64,000 nt of DNA, from assembly GCF_945836005.1 (NCBI RefSeq), contig NZ_OX241534.1, forward strand, positions 62,001-126,000. Reading direction: 5' to 3'. Both the position numbers and the translations under genes were made by a program. Shown here in pieces: positions 29,755 to 39,171 of the stretch; within the stretch, counting starts at the first letter, position 1, and every line of letters starts with the position of its first letter. The notes beneath the pieces were generated by a model. It was not told the DNA's origin and searched no databases. It worked only from the letters and a program-made list of their open reading frames with translations. This stretch comes from Candidatus Nitrosacidococcus sp. I8. Its GTDB lineage: Bacteria > Pseudomonadota > Gammaproteobacteria > Nitrosococcales > Nitrosococcaceae.

Positions 29755-30084
29755 ATGTTAAGAAATATATTTTTTGCTTTAGTCGGTGTTACTGCACTTA
29801 CTTTGACTTCCACATCAGTTTTAGCGGCTGATGCAGGTGCTGGAAAAGATGCTTATGTAAAAAATGGCTGTGCCGCATGCCATGGTAGTGAAGGACAAAG
29901 TGTTAATGCAAAGATGTTTCCTGTACTCAAAGATAAAGATGCAAGCTTCATTGTAGAACAGCTTCACGCATTTAAGTCTGGAGCAAGAGTAGGAAAAGGT
30001 GCCGGTGTTATTATGAATGCAAAGGCCAAAGCACTCAGCGATGATGATATAGCCAATATTGCTGCATTTGTCACTGGCGGTTAA
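29755..30084 (+). CDS. Small periplasmic c-type cytochrome
   Basis: 109 residues. A signal peptide (MLRNIFFALVGVTALTLTST, cleavage near LAADAG) and one CAACH haem site near residue 43, then a Met-containing loop around KMFPVLKDK or IMNAKAKAL for the sixth ligand. This is the class I cytochrome c pattern (c553/c5/c4-half). It could carry electrons between the bc1 complex and an oxidase. An AGGAGG ribosome site lies seven bases before the ATG, suggesting strong translation. A classical terminator follows. Confidence 0.85.
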   Translation: MLRNIFFALVGVTALTLTSTSVLAADAGAGKDAYVKNGCAACHGSEGQSVNAKMFPVLKDKDASFIVEQLHAFKSGARVGKGAGVIMNAKAKALSDDDIANIAAFVTGG

Positions 30085-30111
30085 TTTCATTTTTTAGTTT
30101 CACCTTTAGGG

Positions 30112-30142
30112 AACGCTGGCAATACGCCAGCGTTTTCTTTTT
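30112..30142 (+). terminator. Rho-independent terminator after the cytochrome c gene
   Basis: Stem aacgctggc / gccagcgtt with loop aatac, followed by a T-rich tail (30133-30142). It separates the cytochrome gene from the secreted-protein/gsp cluster. Confidence 0.9.
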
Positions 30143-30252
30143 GATAAGTATTTTTTAAACCAATCTATATATTCCCTCTCTAAATTACTCTAGTAACTAA
30201 TCCTGTATTTAAAATTTAGTGCTTGTTTCGATGCATTTATTAAGGGATTTTC

Positions 30253-32196
30253 ATGTTCTTTAAAAGAAGAAGTCTAAAGCAAGTCAAGAGTGTAATACTT
30301 ATTGCTATCAATTTTTGGAGTATATCTCCTAGACTATGGGGTATAAATTTAAATCCAGATAATGTAGGAGATGCTTTAGTATTTCCTTATTACACAGTTG
30401 CCAATAGTTTTAATACATCTATTTCTCTTACCAATACTACCGATCAAGTTAAAGAAGTTAAAGTTCGGTTTCGAGAAGGAGAAAATGGCTGGGAGGTACT
30501 TAGTTTTCATCTCTATCTTTCACCTAAAGATAACTGGATAGGAACATTAACTTCTAGTGATAACGGTGTACTGATAAATACATCAGATAAATCCTGCACT
30601 ATTCCCTCTATTCCTCTAGGAGGACTCCTCTTCAAAACTAGTGGATTCACTCAAAATAATAATGGAAAAATAGAAGCAATTGATGGCGGTTTGGGTACAC
30701 CTCAAAGCCGATTAACACAGGGTTACATAGAAATATTAGAGATGGGGGTGATTAATAATCCAGAAAACAATCCAAGTTTTACTCCTGCAACCGATGCAAC
30801 TCATACAAATGGAATCCCAAATAACTGCCAAGCTTTAACAGATGCTTGGAATCAAGGTGCTTGGGTAGATGGTGTAATTTCAGACCATACAGCAGGTGTC
30901 TCCAGTCCCACAGGAGGACTCACAGGCACTGGAATAATCGTAAATGTTGCACAAGGAACTAGCTATAGCATAAAACCGATCGTTATTGATCATACTTTCT
31001 ATAATATAGGTGCGGTTAACCATCTTCCACCACAAGTCTATGGACCAGATTTCTCTAGTGCTGATATTACCAGCCAGATAATTAAAGACAAAGTAATCAC
31101 GACAAATTGGTCCGGTGTAGGTCAATCATTTTCTGGGTATACGAATAATCCTAATCAAGAGGCTATAATTCGAGGCAACCCTACGCAAGGAGTTAATGCG
31201 GTCAGTGCAATACTGATGAGCAATACAGTTTTTAACCAGGTCACTATTGATCCTAGTTTAGCCGGAGAAACTTCATGGATACTTACTTTTCCTACCAAGT
31301 GGTACTATACGCCCTTAAATAATTTAAGTTCAAATGCTGGAATAGCTCCATTCACTAGTAGCTTTGGGGCAACAGGTGCTCCAGAAAATATAGGAATTAC
31401 TCTATTTGATAGAGAAGAAGGGAAAAAGCAGGCTACTTTATTTTCAATATCTACTTCAGCGACAAATGTACTACCTTGGGCAGTCAATATCTTTAGCTAC
31501 AGCCAAGACTCTGAAACAAACATACCATTGAGTACTTCCAACTTAGAATCAAGTATTGTTACGGGAGAGGAAGTTTTTAACGGGTGGGTTAAAGCTCATT
31601 TAGCCACTGATCTTCATCAGCAATTAAAAGCCAAAGACGGTACCATATATTATGGTTTGCCAGTGACTGGATTTAGCGTACAACAATTTAAAAGCAGCTA
31701 TGCCGATACCACTAGCTTTTTCAGTAGTTCGTATGCTCATAGCTTTCAATCTTGTATTTCTACCGCCGATCCTGCCCCATGTAATCAAAACAATACATCT
31801 ATCAACGTAAATCAACCTACCCCTCCAATAACTACTCCAGCTCCAACTCCAGACATAGAGACGATGATTCAAACTGCAGTAGCTGCTACAGAACAACCAG
31901 CAAAGCTTGCTGCGGTTCAAGCTGCATTTACTGCAGCCACCCAACTTAGTTCTCTAACCAGCATAGGTATTCATCAGCCTATCCAACCTAATTTCGAACC
32001 TATTGTAGTTGAAGCAGTACAAATTGCTACCGCTGCTGCAAAACAAGCCGCAACCACCGCAGCTACCCAAGCAGCTTTAGCAGAAAAAGCTCAAGCAGAA
32101 ATAAATCAAGCTGCCATGACTGCAGCTACCCATACAGCAACTATTACTGCAGTACAAACTGTGGCTAGTTTAATTAATTCAGAAGGTCTACATTAA
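30253..32196 (+). CDS. Secreted protein of the 'NLNPD-GDAL-FPYYT' family, paralog 1
   Basis: 647 residues; family not recognised by name. A hydrophobic N-terminus (SVILIAINFWSISPRLWG) is followed by INLNPDNVGDALVFPYYTV, then TSISLTNTTDQVKEVKVRFR. These blocks recur in the genes at 39.7 and 42.5 kb. The body of about 520 residues ends at a shared cysteine (SYAHSFQSC); after it the tail differs. Here it is proline-rich (TPPITTPAPTPD), then alanine/glutamine-rich, probably helical (about residues 535-640). The stop shares a base with the gspJ start (TAATG), tying it to type II secretion. I infer an exported surface or extracellular protein. The signal peptide is less canonical than in the other two copies. 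Confidence 0.75.
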   Translation: MFFKRRSLKQVKSVILIAINFWSISPRLWGINLNPDNVGDALVFPYYTVANSFNTSISLTNTTDQVKEVKVRFREGENGWEVLSFHLYLSPKDNWIGTLTSSDNGVLINTSDKSCTIPSIPLGGLLFKTSGFTQNNNGKIEAIDGGLGTPQSRLTQGYIEILEMGVINNPENNPSFTPATDATHTNGIPNNCQALTDAWNQGAWVDGVISDHTAGVSSPTGGLTGTGIIVNVAQGTSYSIKPIVIDHTFYNIGAVNHLPPQVYGPDFSSADITSQIIKDKVITTNWSGVGQSFSGYTNNPNQEAIIRGNPTQGVNAVSAILMSNTVFNQVTIDPSLAGETSWILTFPTKWYYTPLNNLSSNAGIAPFTSSFGATGAPENIGITLFDREEGKKQATLFSISTSATNVLPWAVNIFSYSQDSETNIPLSTSNLESSIVTGEEVFNGWVKAHLATDLHQQLKAKDGTIYYGLPVTGFSVQQFKSSYADTTSFFSSSYAHSFQSCISTADPAPCNQNNTSINVNQPTPPITTPAPTPDIETMIQTAVAATEQPAKLAAVQAAFTAATQLSSLTSIGIHQPIQPNFEPIVVEAVQIATAAAKQAATTAATQAALAEKAQAEINQAAMTAATHTATITAVQTVASLINSEGLH

Positions 32197-32870
32197 TGAC
32201 TACTTTGGTAAATAGTCATTCCCATAGCCAAAAAATATCAGGATTTACTTTAGTAGAATTACTCATCGCCATTACCTTAATGGGCATTATTCTAGTGATT
32301 CTTTTTGCTGGGTTGCGGCTAGCTACTCGTAGTTGGGAAGGAGTGGAAAGCAAAAATAGTGCTACTGAACGCTTTAGAGTCATCAATCATCTCTTTCGCC
32401 ACCAAATTCGCTCCTTAAGCTTACCTTTTTATATGGTGCCAAATCGGGGAAGAGTGTTAGCATTTTCTGGATCTGAGCAAAGTATTTCTTTTGTCGCTCC
32501 TTTTTTAGAGGAGCTAGATTTGGGTGGACTATATTGGATTACTTATGAGCTAACATATAAGGACGGTGAAGCAACACTTGTGATGTATTGGCGACCCTAT
32601 CGTCCTAATGAGCAGCAAATCAACAATTCAGATCAGGAGATACTTCTGGAGAATATTTCTACAATTCGTTTTTCTTACTTTGGTGCTCTAAACCAAAACT
32701 TAGGATCTAATTGGTATAGTTATTGGGATAATCCCACTCAGCCCCCACAATTAGTACAATTGAAAATTGAAACTAATGATATGGAATGGCCCGAAATTGT
32801 TGCTAAAATTCAGGTTGATCCTCAAAATACGATGGGAGGGGGTGCAGGAGCAATTCGTTTTGGTCGCTAA
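32196..32870 (+). CDS. gspJ: Type II secretion pseudopilin GspJ-like
   Basis: 224 residues. SGFTLVELLIAITLMGIILV is the prepilin cleavage site and helix: Gly before Phe, Glu at +5. The rest resembles minor pseudopilin GspJ (WEGVESKNSATERFRVINHL and later IRFSYFG). It would be processed by PilD and join the tip of the pseudopilus. Its start overlaps the stop of the secreted protein by one base, so translation of cargo and secretion component is coupled. The GspG, GspH and GspI pseudopilins are not in this window. Confidence 0.82.
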   Translation: MTTLVNSHSHSQKISGFTLVELLIAITLMGIILVILFAGLRLATRSWEGVESKNSATERFRVINHLFRHQIRSLSLPFYMVPNRGRVLAFSGSEQSISFVAPFLEELDLGGLYWITYELTYKDGEATLVMYWRPYRPNEQQINNSDQEILLENISTIRFSYFGALNQNLGSNWYSYWDNPTQPPQLVQLKIETNDMEWPEIVAKIQVDPQNTMGGGAGAIRFGR

Positions 32871-33789
32871 TAAATCAAAAGACACAAAAAACTGTGGTAT
32901 TGCCCTTGTAATTGTATTATGGGTCATTACTTTAGTTGCCGTTATTGCCAGTAGTTTTACCTATACAGTTCGGGTTGAAACCAACTTAGTTACCCACTTA
33001 ACAGAGCAAGCAGAAGCCAGAGCTCTAGCTGAAGGAGGAGTTGCTTATGCTGCTTTTGATTTACAACGCCCTATGGGTCGCCAATTTACCCCCGATGGAA
33101 CAATCTATTCTTGGCTAATCGATAATAACGTTGTTGCCATCTCAATACAGGATGTAAGTGGTTTAATTGATATTAATACAGGCAATGTTAATCTTTTTAT
33201 AGGATTGCTTATTACTATAGGTATACCAAACCAAGAGGTATTTCCTTTAATAGATAAAATTAAAGACTGGACTGATCCGGATAATATTCGCCAACCTCAA
33301 GGTGCAGAAAGTCAAGATTATATAGCAGCTGGACTATCTCATGGTCCTAAAAATGGACCTTTTGAAAATATTATCGAGCTACAACAAATATTGGGCATGA
33401 CCTCTGAACTATATCAACAAATAGCTCCCTTTGTTACGATATTTTCTAAACAAGGAGGCATTAATCCAAGTGTAGCTCCTCCCGAAGTATTAATGGCTAT
33501 TCCAGGAACTACTCCAGATTTAATTGAATCCTATATACAAGCACGAGAAACAAGAAAATTACAAGGGCAAAGCCCTCCTGTTCTTCCCACGGGTGCTGAA
33601 TTTCAGGGTTTAAATGGAGGGCAGACCTATAAAATACGATCAGAGGTTGAAATTATTAATGGTGGCAGTGCGATCGCTGAGGCGATTATTTCCGTTAATA
33701 GCACGGGATCTGGTACTGTTGCAGTACAAGGAGTAGGAGCAAGGTCCGTAATGCCTAATCTTAGCGTGTTTGAATGGAAAAGTGATTAG
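32860..33789 (+). CDS. gspK: Type II secretion minor pseudopilin GspK-like
   Basis: About 309 residues from a TTG at 32860, overlapping the end of gspJ by 11 bases. An ATG at 32767 would add 31 residues unlike the family. Upstream GCAGGAG at 32844-32850 supports the TTG. The N-terminus NCGIALVIVLWVITLVAVIA is a prepilin-like helix with an unusual NCG-IALV junction. VSGLIDINTGN and helix-hairpin-type segment LMAIPGTTPDLIESYIQAR are typical of GspK. It caps the pseudopilus. Part of the gsp operon. Confidence 0.83.
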   Translation: MVANKSKDTKNCGIALVIVLWVITLVAVIASSFTYTVRVETNLVTHLTEQAEARALAEGGVAYAAFDLQRPMGRQFTPDGTIYSWLIDNNVVAISIQDVSGLIDINTGNVNLFIGLLITIGIPNQEVFPLIDKIKDWTDPDNIRQPQGAESQDYIAAGLSHGPKNGPFENIIELQQILGMTSELYQQIAPFVTIFSKQGGINPSVAPPEVLMAIPGTTPDLIESYIQARETRKLQGQSPPVLPTGAEFQGLNGGQTYKIRSEVEIINGGSAIAEAIISVNSTGSGTVAVQGVGARSVMPNLSVFEWKSD

Positions 33790-33830
33790 TTTTTATTTGG
33801 TACTGTCTTAAATTTCAATTACTAAATATT

Positions 33831-34955
33831 TTGCGTGCAATGGGTTTTTTAACACTAAAATGGTCTAACCGAACTGGACAGAACTCTTTTAAAAATTTTC
33901 TCACTTCTTCTCCCGGATTAAATCGATTTTTTGCTTGGTGGTGGGAAGGGCTAAAGTATTGTATACCTCAATCCTTACAAAAATTCCTATGGAAAGAAAA
34001 AACAAAAATTATCCTCACGCCACAGGGCGATGGGCTACGCATTATTCGTGATCAAAAAGGTCAACAGGAGGAAGTGGGATTTTATGATGGTGCTCAACAT
34101 TGGGATAGCATATTATTTGGAGAAAACAACCAGCTTATCTTTAGATTATTCCCCAAACACACCTTGGTTAAGCGTATAGAGCTTCCCTTAGCGGCAGAAG
34201 AAAATCTTCGCCAAGTTCTTGCCTTTGAAATGGAGCGATATACTCCATTTAACGCTAACCAAGTATATTACGATTACACAATTATTAATCGCTATACAAG
34301 TGGGACAAAAAAAATTGTAGTAGATCTCGCCCTTGTACCTAAGAAGATTTTAACGCAGTGGCTCACTAAACTAACAAAATGGGATTTACAGCCAGAAAGA
34401 GTAGATGTGGTAGGTGCCCAGTATGAAGGGCAAATTAACTTATTACCTTTAGAATCTCGTGCGCATAAAACCCTAACACTACAAAGCAAAATTGCCTTTG
34501 CTCTAGGGACCTTGTTTTTCCTGCTCATTGTTGCTGCACTATTATTACCTCTATGGCAAGAGCGCTCAATAGTCATTAAACTTATGGCAGAAACAACTGC
34601 AGCACAACTCCAAGCTAATAGAGTAATTACCATTCGTAATCAAGTAGATGAAGCAGTTGAAAACTCGGAATTTCTTGCAATCCAAAAAGGGCAAGCACCT
34701 ATTATTATAAATTTGCTCTATGAACTTACCCGTTTATTCCCAGATAGTATTTGGATTACCCAATTTACTATTAATAAAGATCAAATAGATATTCAAGGAG
34801 AAGCACAGGAAGCTTCTGCTCTAATCACCTTATTAGAGAATTCTTCTTATTTTGAGCAGGTACAATTTCGATCTCCAGTAACTACTAACCAAGTAACAAA
34901 TAGAGATCGTTTTCACATTACTGCTCGACTTTTATTACTAGAAGCTACTCCATGA
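33831..34955 (+). CDS. gspL: Type II secretion GspL / PilM-like with PilN-type C-terminus
   Basis: 374 residues. The first ~230 are a cytoplasmic actin-like domain (LTPQGDGLRIIRDQKGQQEE, LPLAAEENLRQVLAFEMERY). One membrane helix follows (IAFALGTLFFLLIVAALLLP), then a periplasmic ferredoxin-like domain (LTRLFPDSIWITQFTINKDQ). This is the GspL plan, which recruits the ATPase to the inner membrane; fused PilM-PilN proteins look similar. The start could be the ATG at 33840 rather than 33831. The end overlaps gspM by four bases (ATGA). Confidence 0.8.
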   Translation: MRAMGFLTLKWSNRTGQNSFKNFLTSSPGLNRFFAWWWEGLKYCIPQSLQKFLWKEKTKIILTPQGDGLRIIRDQKGQQEEVGFYDGAQHWDSILFGENNQLIFRLFPKHTLVKRIELPLAAEENLRQVLAFEMERYTPFNANQVYYDYTIINRYTSGTKKIVVDLALVPKKILTQWLTKLTKWDLQPERVDVVGAQYEGQINLLPLESRAHKTLTLQSKIAFALGTLFFLLIVAALLLPLWQERSIVIKLMAETTAAQLQANRVITIRNQVDEAVENSEFLAIQKGQAPIIINLLYELTRLFPDSIWITQFTINKDQIDIQGEAQEASALITLLENSSYFEQVQFRSPVTTNQVTNRDRFHITARLLLLEATP

Positions 34956-35569
34956 GATCTATTTCTCTAGATAACTTACCTAAAAAATGGCATAGTGTAG
35001 CTGCTATCGGGCTACTACTTGTAGTATTATTTTTATTATACCTAATAACTCTACAACCTATCCTAGACAAACATAAGTATTATCGGGATAATATTGAAAC
35101 TTCTACCCAGAAACTAAATCGCTATCGACGAATTATTGCCCGCGAGCCAGAATTAACTGCAAAGCTTGAAAAGCTTAATCAAGATCAAAGCCACAATCAT
35201 CTTTATCTAGGACAACAATCAGACGCATTAGCTGCTACGCAACTCCGCCAATGGGTAAAAACAGCAGTAGAATCAAGTGGTGGTATTTTAACTAGCACCC
35301 AAAATTTACCGATTATTAACAATAAAAATTTTTTTAAAATTGGAATCAAGATTCGATTAAGCGGAGGGGTAAATATGCTGAGGCAATTATTTTATACTCT
35401 GGAGTCTCATCGCCCTTTACTCTTTATAGAAAATATTCAAATCTCAGGACGACAAATTCGCCAGCGTAGCCGTATTGATCCTAAAAATATTATTGAAAAA
35501 ACCGAGTTGACTGTAAATTTTGATTTATATGGGTATATGAGAGGTACAAGTGAGGCAATTAAGCCCTAG
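34952..35569 (+). CDS. gspM: Type II secretion GspM-like protein
   Basis: 205 residues. One N-terminal helix (VAAIGLLLVVLFLLYLITLQP), a coiled-coil linker rich in Lys/Asn/Arg (HKYYRDNIETSTQKLNRYRR) and a periplasmic domain with VNMLRQLFYTLESHRPLLFI (tail typical of GspM/PilO). GspM pairs with GspL in the inner membrane platform. It overlaps gspL by four bases and the next gene by 20, so translation is tightly linked. Confidence 0.8.
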   Translation: MRSISLDNLPKKWHSVAAIGLLLVVLFLLYLITLQPILDKHKYYRDNIETSTQKLNRYRRIIAREPELTAKLEKLNQDQSHNHLYLGQQSDALAATQLRQWVKTAVESSGGILTSTQNLPIINNKNFFKIGIKIRLSGGVNMLRQLFYTLESHRPLLFIENIQISGRQIRQRSRIDPKNIIEKTELTVNFDLYGYMRGTSEAIKP

Positions 35570-36149
35570 GTATAAGATTCTTATTTTAGGGTTAATTAGT
35601 CTATGTGCTTTAATGATATTAATCATTCTTTGGGAATTAAAATTTCCAGTTACTGCAAATAAAAGCTTAGAATCATCTTCATTTTCTGGGCTAGGGGCAG
35701 AATCTGAAAAAGAACAAAGTCTAAAAAAAGATTCTTTGAATAATACTCTCCCCCCTTTGACTCATTATCAGGAAATCATTGCACGTCCCTTATTTCACCC
35801 AGATCGTAAACCATTGGATCCAGAGGAGGAAGATGAAGATAATCTTACCCCTGAAGAACGTGCTAGAAGAAGTAAAAATAATAAACAAATAGAGCAACCA
35901 TCTATTAAAGATCGATTTACTTTAAATGGCATAGCAATGGATGGAGGCAAGGCAGTAGCATTGTTAGAGGATCATAAGGAGAAAAAGATACTGCGTCTCT
36001 CCCAAGGAGAACAACTAGAGAACTGGAAAATTCAGAATATCCTCTCTCATAGTGTAGTTTTTAGTCTAAAAAATCGTACTGAAACTTTAGATTTAGTGCG
36101 AATTTTTGCCTCTAACCCTAAAAAAGCTACTCGACCCATCAAACGATAG
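35550..36149 (+). CDS. GspC/GspN-type inner-membrane secretion protein
   Basis: 199 residues. One helix near the N-terminus (ILILGLISLCALMILIILWE), then a charged linker. The HR-like domain begins ARPLFHPDRKPLDPEE and ends in LNGIAMDGGKAVALLEDHKE and LRLSQGEQLENWKIQNILSH, resembling the homology region of GspC that contacts the secretin; short proteins of this kind are often annotated GspN. An acidic insert (EEEDEDNLTPEERARRSKN) splits the domain. It sits between gspM and gspD. I cannot decide between the GspC and GspN names. Confidence 0.72.
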   Translation: MRQLSPRYKILILGLISLCALMILIILWELKFPVTANKSLESSSFSGLGAESEKEQSLKKDSLNNTLPPLTHYQEIIARPLFHPDRKPLDPEEEDEDNLTPEERARRSKNNKQIEQPSIKDRFTLNGIAMDGGKAVALLEDHKEKKILRLSQGEQLENWKIQNILSHSVVFSLKNRTETLDLVRIFASNPKKATRPIKR

Positions 36150-36215
36150 ACAGTATTCTATTCTTTATATTAGAAAATTCCAGACGCCAAGTACTTTAAA
36201 ATTCTTATCTATAAT

Positions 36216-38870
36216 ATGCCACCTAAGTTATTAGTTTTTCTGTTTTTACCTAAAAAAATATCAAAAAAGTGGAATTTCTTACAATTTTATGGGGTACTTG
36301 TAAGCATTTTAGTTTTTTTTACTGCCTGCAGTAGCCATCTCTCTCACTTTCCAACCACACGAAGCCGTGTAGATCCAAAAAAATCTAAAGAAACAACACA
36401 AGTAGCAACCACTACGCCCTTATCAGAAGGTAAATCTCTCCAACATCTATCTAAACAAGAGCAGTCTAAAGGATTGAGTAAAAATGGAGAGATTAAAATG
36501 GCTAAAGAAGATAAAGATAAAGATAAAAAAACAAAAGCTGATCGCTACCCTGGTAATAATCAATTTTTTAACCAAAAAGCAGCTCAAAAACCACAAGAAT
36601 TCCAGCTAGTAGAAGGAGCGGTTTTACTTAATTTTGAAAACACAAGTATTCAAGAGGTCGTCAAAACTCTACTTGGGGACATTTTAGAAGAAAACTATGT
36701 GATTGACCCTGCAATTCAAGGTGTGGTGACGGTACAAACGGGTCGCCCCTTAGGAAAAAATATGCTTATTCCTACCTTAGAATCTCTATTAGGCATGAAT
36801 GGGGCAGCCCTCGTGCGTGTACAAGGGATGTATAAAGTGATTCCAGCTAATCAAGCTATTCCAGGTAATCTTACGCCTCATCTAAAGATGACCTCTGGAC
36901 AGGGAGGTATTGGCTATCAGGTGCGGATTGTTCCTTTAAAATATATTGGTGCTGGGGAAATGGAAAAAATTCTGACTCCATTTGTGCCAGAAGGATCCAT
37001 TATACGAGTTGATCCAGTACGCAGCTTAATTATCTTAGCAGGCAGTCATCAAGAGCTAGATCAATGGCAAGAGACCGTCGATATTTTTGATGTCAATTGG
37101 CTGAAAGGCATGTCTGTTGGGCTTTATCGCCTAAAACAAAGTGATGCCACTGCTATTTCTCAAGCACTAGAAACCCTATTTGGTCCTGAGGCAAATACCC
37201 CACTGGCAGGTATGTTTCGGATGGTACCCCTTGAGCAGCTCAATGGGATTTTAGTCATTACATCCCAGTCTGAATACTTAAAAGAGGCAGAAACTTGGAT
37301 TAAACGCCTAGATTTAGGTGAGCAAGAAGAAGATCAAGAACACTTTTATTTTTATCAAGTGCAAAATGGAGTGGCCGAAGATCTAGCCATGCTACTACAG
37401 GAAACTTTTGGTATTGAAGGAAGTGGTTCTGCAGGAGGGGGTGGTCGAGTTGCCCCTGGTCAGCAAAGAAGCAGTTTATCCTCAGGTGGTATGGGTAGAA
37501 GCGGTGGTATGGGGGGAGGGATGAGTGGTGGCATGGGCAGTAGTGGTGGCATGGGTATGAGTGGCGGTGGATTTGGCAGTAGCGGTGGTATGAGTGGTGG
37601 TGGCACCAGGGCTTCATTTAAAGCAACTAAAAAAACTACCCATCTAGAATCTAATACACAAATAAATAGCTTGGAAAACCCAGAGGTGATTGCCTACCCA
37701 GCTGGGGCTGATGAAGGTGGCTCAAAGACTAAGCTTAAAGCATTAGGAGCAGCACTGAAGGGAAAAAATAAAAAAGAACAAGAGGAGCCTGAAGTACGGA
37801 TCGTACCAGATATTACTAATAATGCTTTATTGATTGCCGCAAAACCACCTATGTACGAAAAAATTAAAGCTGTACTCAGACAAGTAGATATTCCACCACG
37901 GCAAGTTTTAGTCGAGGCTTCCATTGCAGAAGTACAACTATCAGGAAATCTGAGCTTAGGTATTGAATGGTTTTTTAAAAATGCGATTGGTAAAGGTAAT
38001 GGTAATGATAATTTCGGTGGTACTGGGGTGAGTAACTCAGGATTTCCGCTCAGTCCTATGACTAGTGCAGCAGTTCCGGGTGGATTTACCTATGCGGTCA
38101 CTAGCGGTGCTTCAGTCAATGCTTTATTAAATATGGCAGCTCAAGAAAGTAAGCTCAATGTACTTTCTTCACCCCAGCTGTTAGTATTAGATAATCAAAC
38201 GGCTCAAATTATGGTAGGGTCTCAGGTGCCAATTTTATCTAGTCAAGCTGCCCTAGGTGGTATTGCTGGCGGTGGTGCACTCACTTCTCAAGTACAATAT
38301 AAAAACACAGGTGTGATGCTTGCAGTTACCCCGAGGGTAAACGCCGGTGGGCGAGTCACCCTTGAAATTGATCAACAGGTCACTGATGTGGGCGCTAGCC
38401 TTAAGTCAGGAGGCATTGATAACCCAACCTTCTTGCAAAGAGCTTTTCAAAGTGTAGTGACCGTTCAAGACGGTCAAACCATTGTCTTAGGTGGATTAAT
38501 TCAAACCAATGATACCTTTAATAAATCAGGGATACCTGCCTTGTACAAAATCCCTATTATTGGTAATCTCTTTGGTTCTACCACCAATGGTAAAAAGCGT
38601 ACCGAATTAGTAGTTCTCATGACTCCAAGAGTAGTAGAAAATCAAACCGATGCTACCTTAGTGACCAATGAGATGCGGAAGAAAATGAAATATGCCGAAG
38701 ATGTCATAAGCAATGAACGTATTGTAGAGCAAACTAATGTAAGAACGCATATGGGGGACGTAGATGTGATAGGCAATCAAGAACCCATTGGGTATGGTCC
38801 TGTGCCTTATGAAGATCCAACACGCTTAAATGATCAAGAAGATTTAGATCAAAATACCACCTATCACTAG
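36216..38870 (+). CDS. gspD: Type II secretion outer-membrane secretin, probable lipoprotein
   Basis: 884 residues. A hydrophobic segment ends in a lipobox-like FFTACSSH, with Cys at residue 38. A Lys/Asp-rich linker follows, then N0-N3 domains (LNFENTSIQEVVKTLLGDIL; VRIVPLKYIGAGEMEKILTP). The secretin core has VLVEASIAEVQLSGNLSLGI, SSPQLLVLDNQTAQIMVGSQ and TVQDGQTIVLGGLIQ. Between N-domain repeats at about residues 420-468 lies a run made mostly of Gly, Met and Ser (37482-37610), probably a flexible loop. Lipidated secretins such as HxcQ insert without a pilotin, so this one may too. It is the last gene of the gsp operon. Confidence 0.9.
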   Translation: MPPKLLVFLFLPKKISKKWNFLQFYGVLVSILVFFTACSSHLSHFPTTRSRVDPKKSKETTQVATTTPLSEGKSLQHLSKQEQSKGLSKNGEIKMAKEDKDKDKKTKADRYPGNNQFFNQKAAQKPQEFQLVEGAVLLNFENTSIQEVVKTLLGDILEENYVIDPAIQGVVTVQTGRPLGKNMLIPTLESLLGMNGAALVRVQGMYKVIPANQAIPGNLTPHLKMTSGQGGIGYQVRIVPLKYIGAGEMEKILTPFVPEGSIIRVDPVRSLIILAGSHQELDQWQETVDIFDVNWLKGMSVGLYRLKQSDATAISQALETLFGPEANTPLAGMFRMVPLEQLNGILVITSQSEYLKEAETWIKRLDLGEQEEDQEHFYFYQVQNGVAEDLAMLLQETFGIEGSGSAGGGGRVAPGQQRSSLSSGGMGRSGGMGGGMSGGMGSSGGMGMSGGGFGSSGGMSGGGTRASFKATKKTTHLESNTQINSLENPEVIAYPAGADEGGSKTKLKALGAALKGKNKKEQEEPEVRIVPDITNNALLIAAKPPMYEKIKAVLRQVDIPPRQVLVEASIAEVQLSGNLSLGIEWFFKNAIGKGNGNDNFGGTGVSNSGFPLSPMTSAAVPGGFTYAVTSGASVNALLNMAAQESKLNVLSSPQLLVLDNQTAQIMVGSQVPILSSQAALGGIAGGGALTSQVQYKNTGVMLAVTPRVNAGGRVTLEIDQQVTDVGASLKSGGIDNPTFLQRAFQSVVTVQDGQTIVLGGLIQTNDTFNKSGIPALYKIPIIGNLFGSTTNGKKRTELVVLMTPRVVENQTDATLVTNEMRKKMKYAEDVISNERIVEQTNVRTHMGDVDVIGNQEPIGYGPVPYEDPTRLNDQEDLDQNTTYH

Positions 38871-39171
38871 CTAGATTCTAGAATAGGGCTCGTTTATATC
38901 TAATCATTATGAGGAATTTTAAGTACTAAACCCCTTGATTTTATGAATTCAAGAGCTTTAATTTATTGTGAATCTTAATTACTGCTTTATATAATGAGTT
39001 TGATAATAGATTAACTTCTAATAAATTAATAAATTAGTGTAATCATTTATTGTATTTTCTAAAAAGAAAATTTATAATTCAATTTTGTTGAATTTTTATA
39101 AATATCGCTTAAGATAAAAGAACTTATAGCAACCATCGTTAACCTATACTATTTAGAAAAGTAGTAATCTT
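38871..39171. other. AT-rich intergenic region between gspD and the lipoprotein gene
   Basis: 301 bases, strongly AT-rich, with no ORF of note and no T-tailed hairpin that I can see. It presumably contains the end of the gsp transcript and a promoter for the lipoprotein gene. An ATTTAT/TATTT-rich stretch at 38990-39110 is compatible with a UP element or promoter, but I cannot fix -35 and -10 boxes. Confidence 0.5.
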
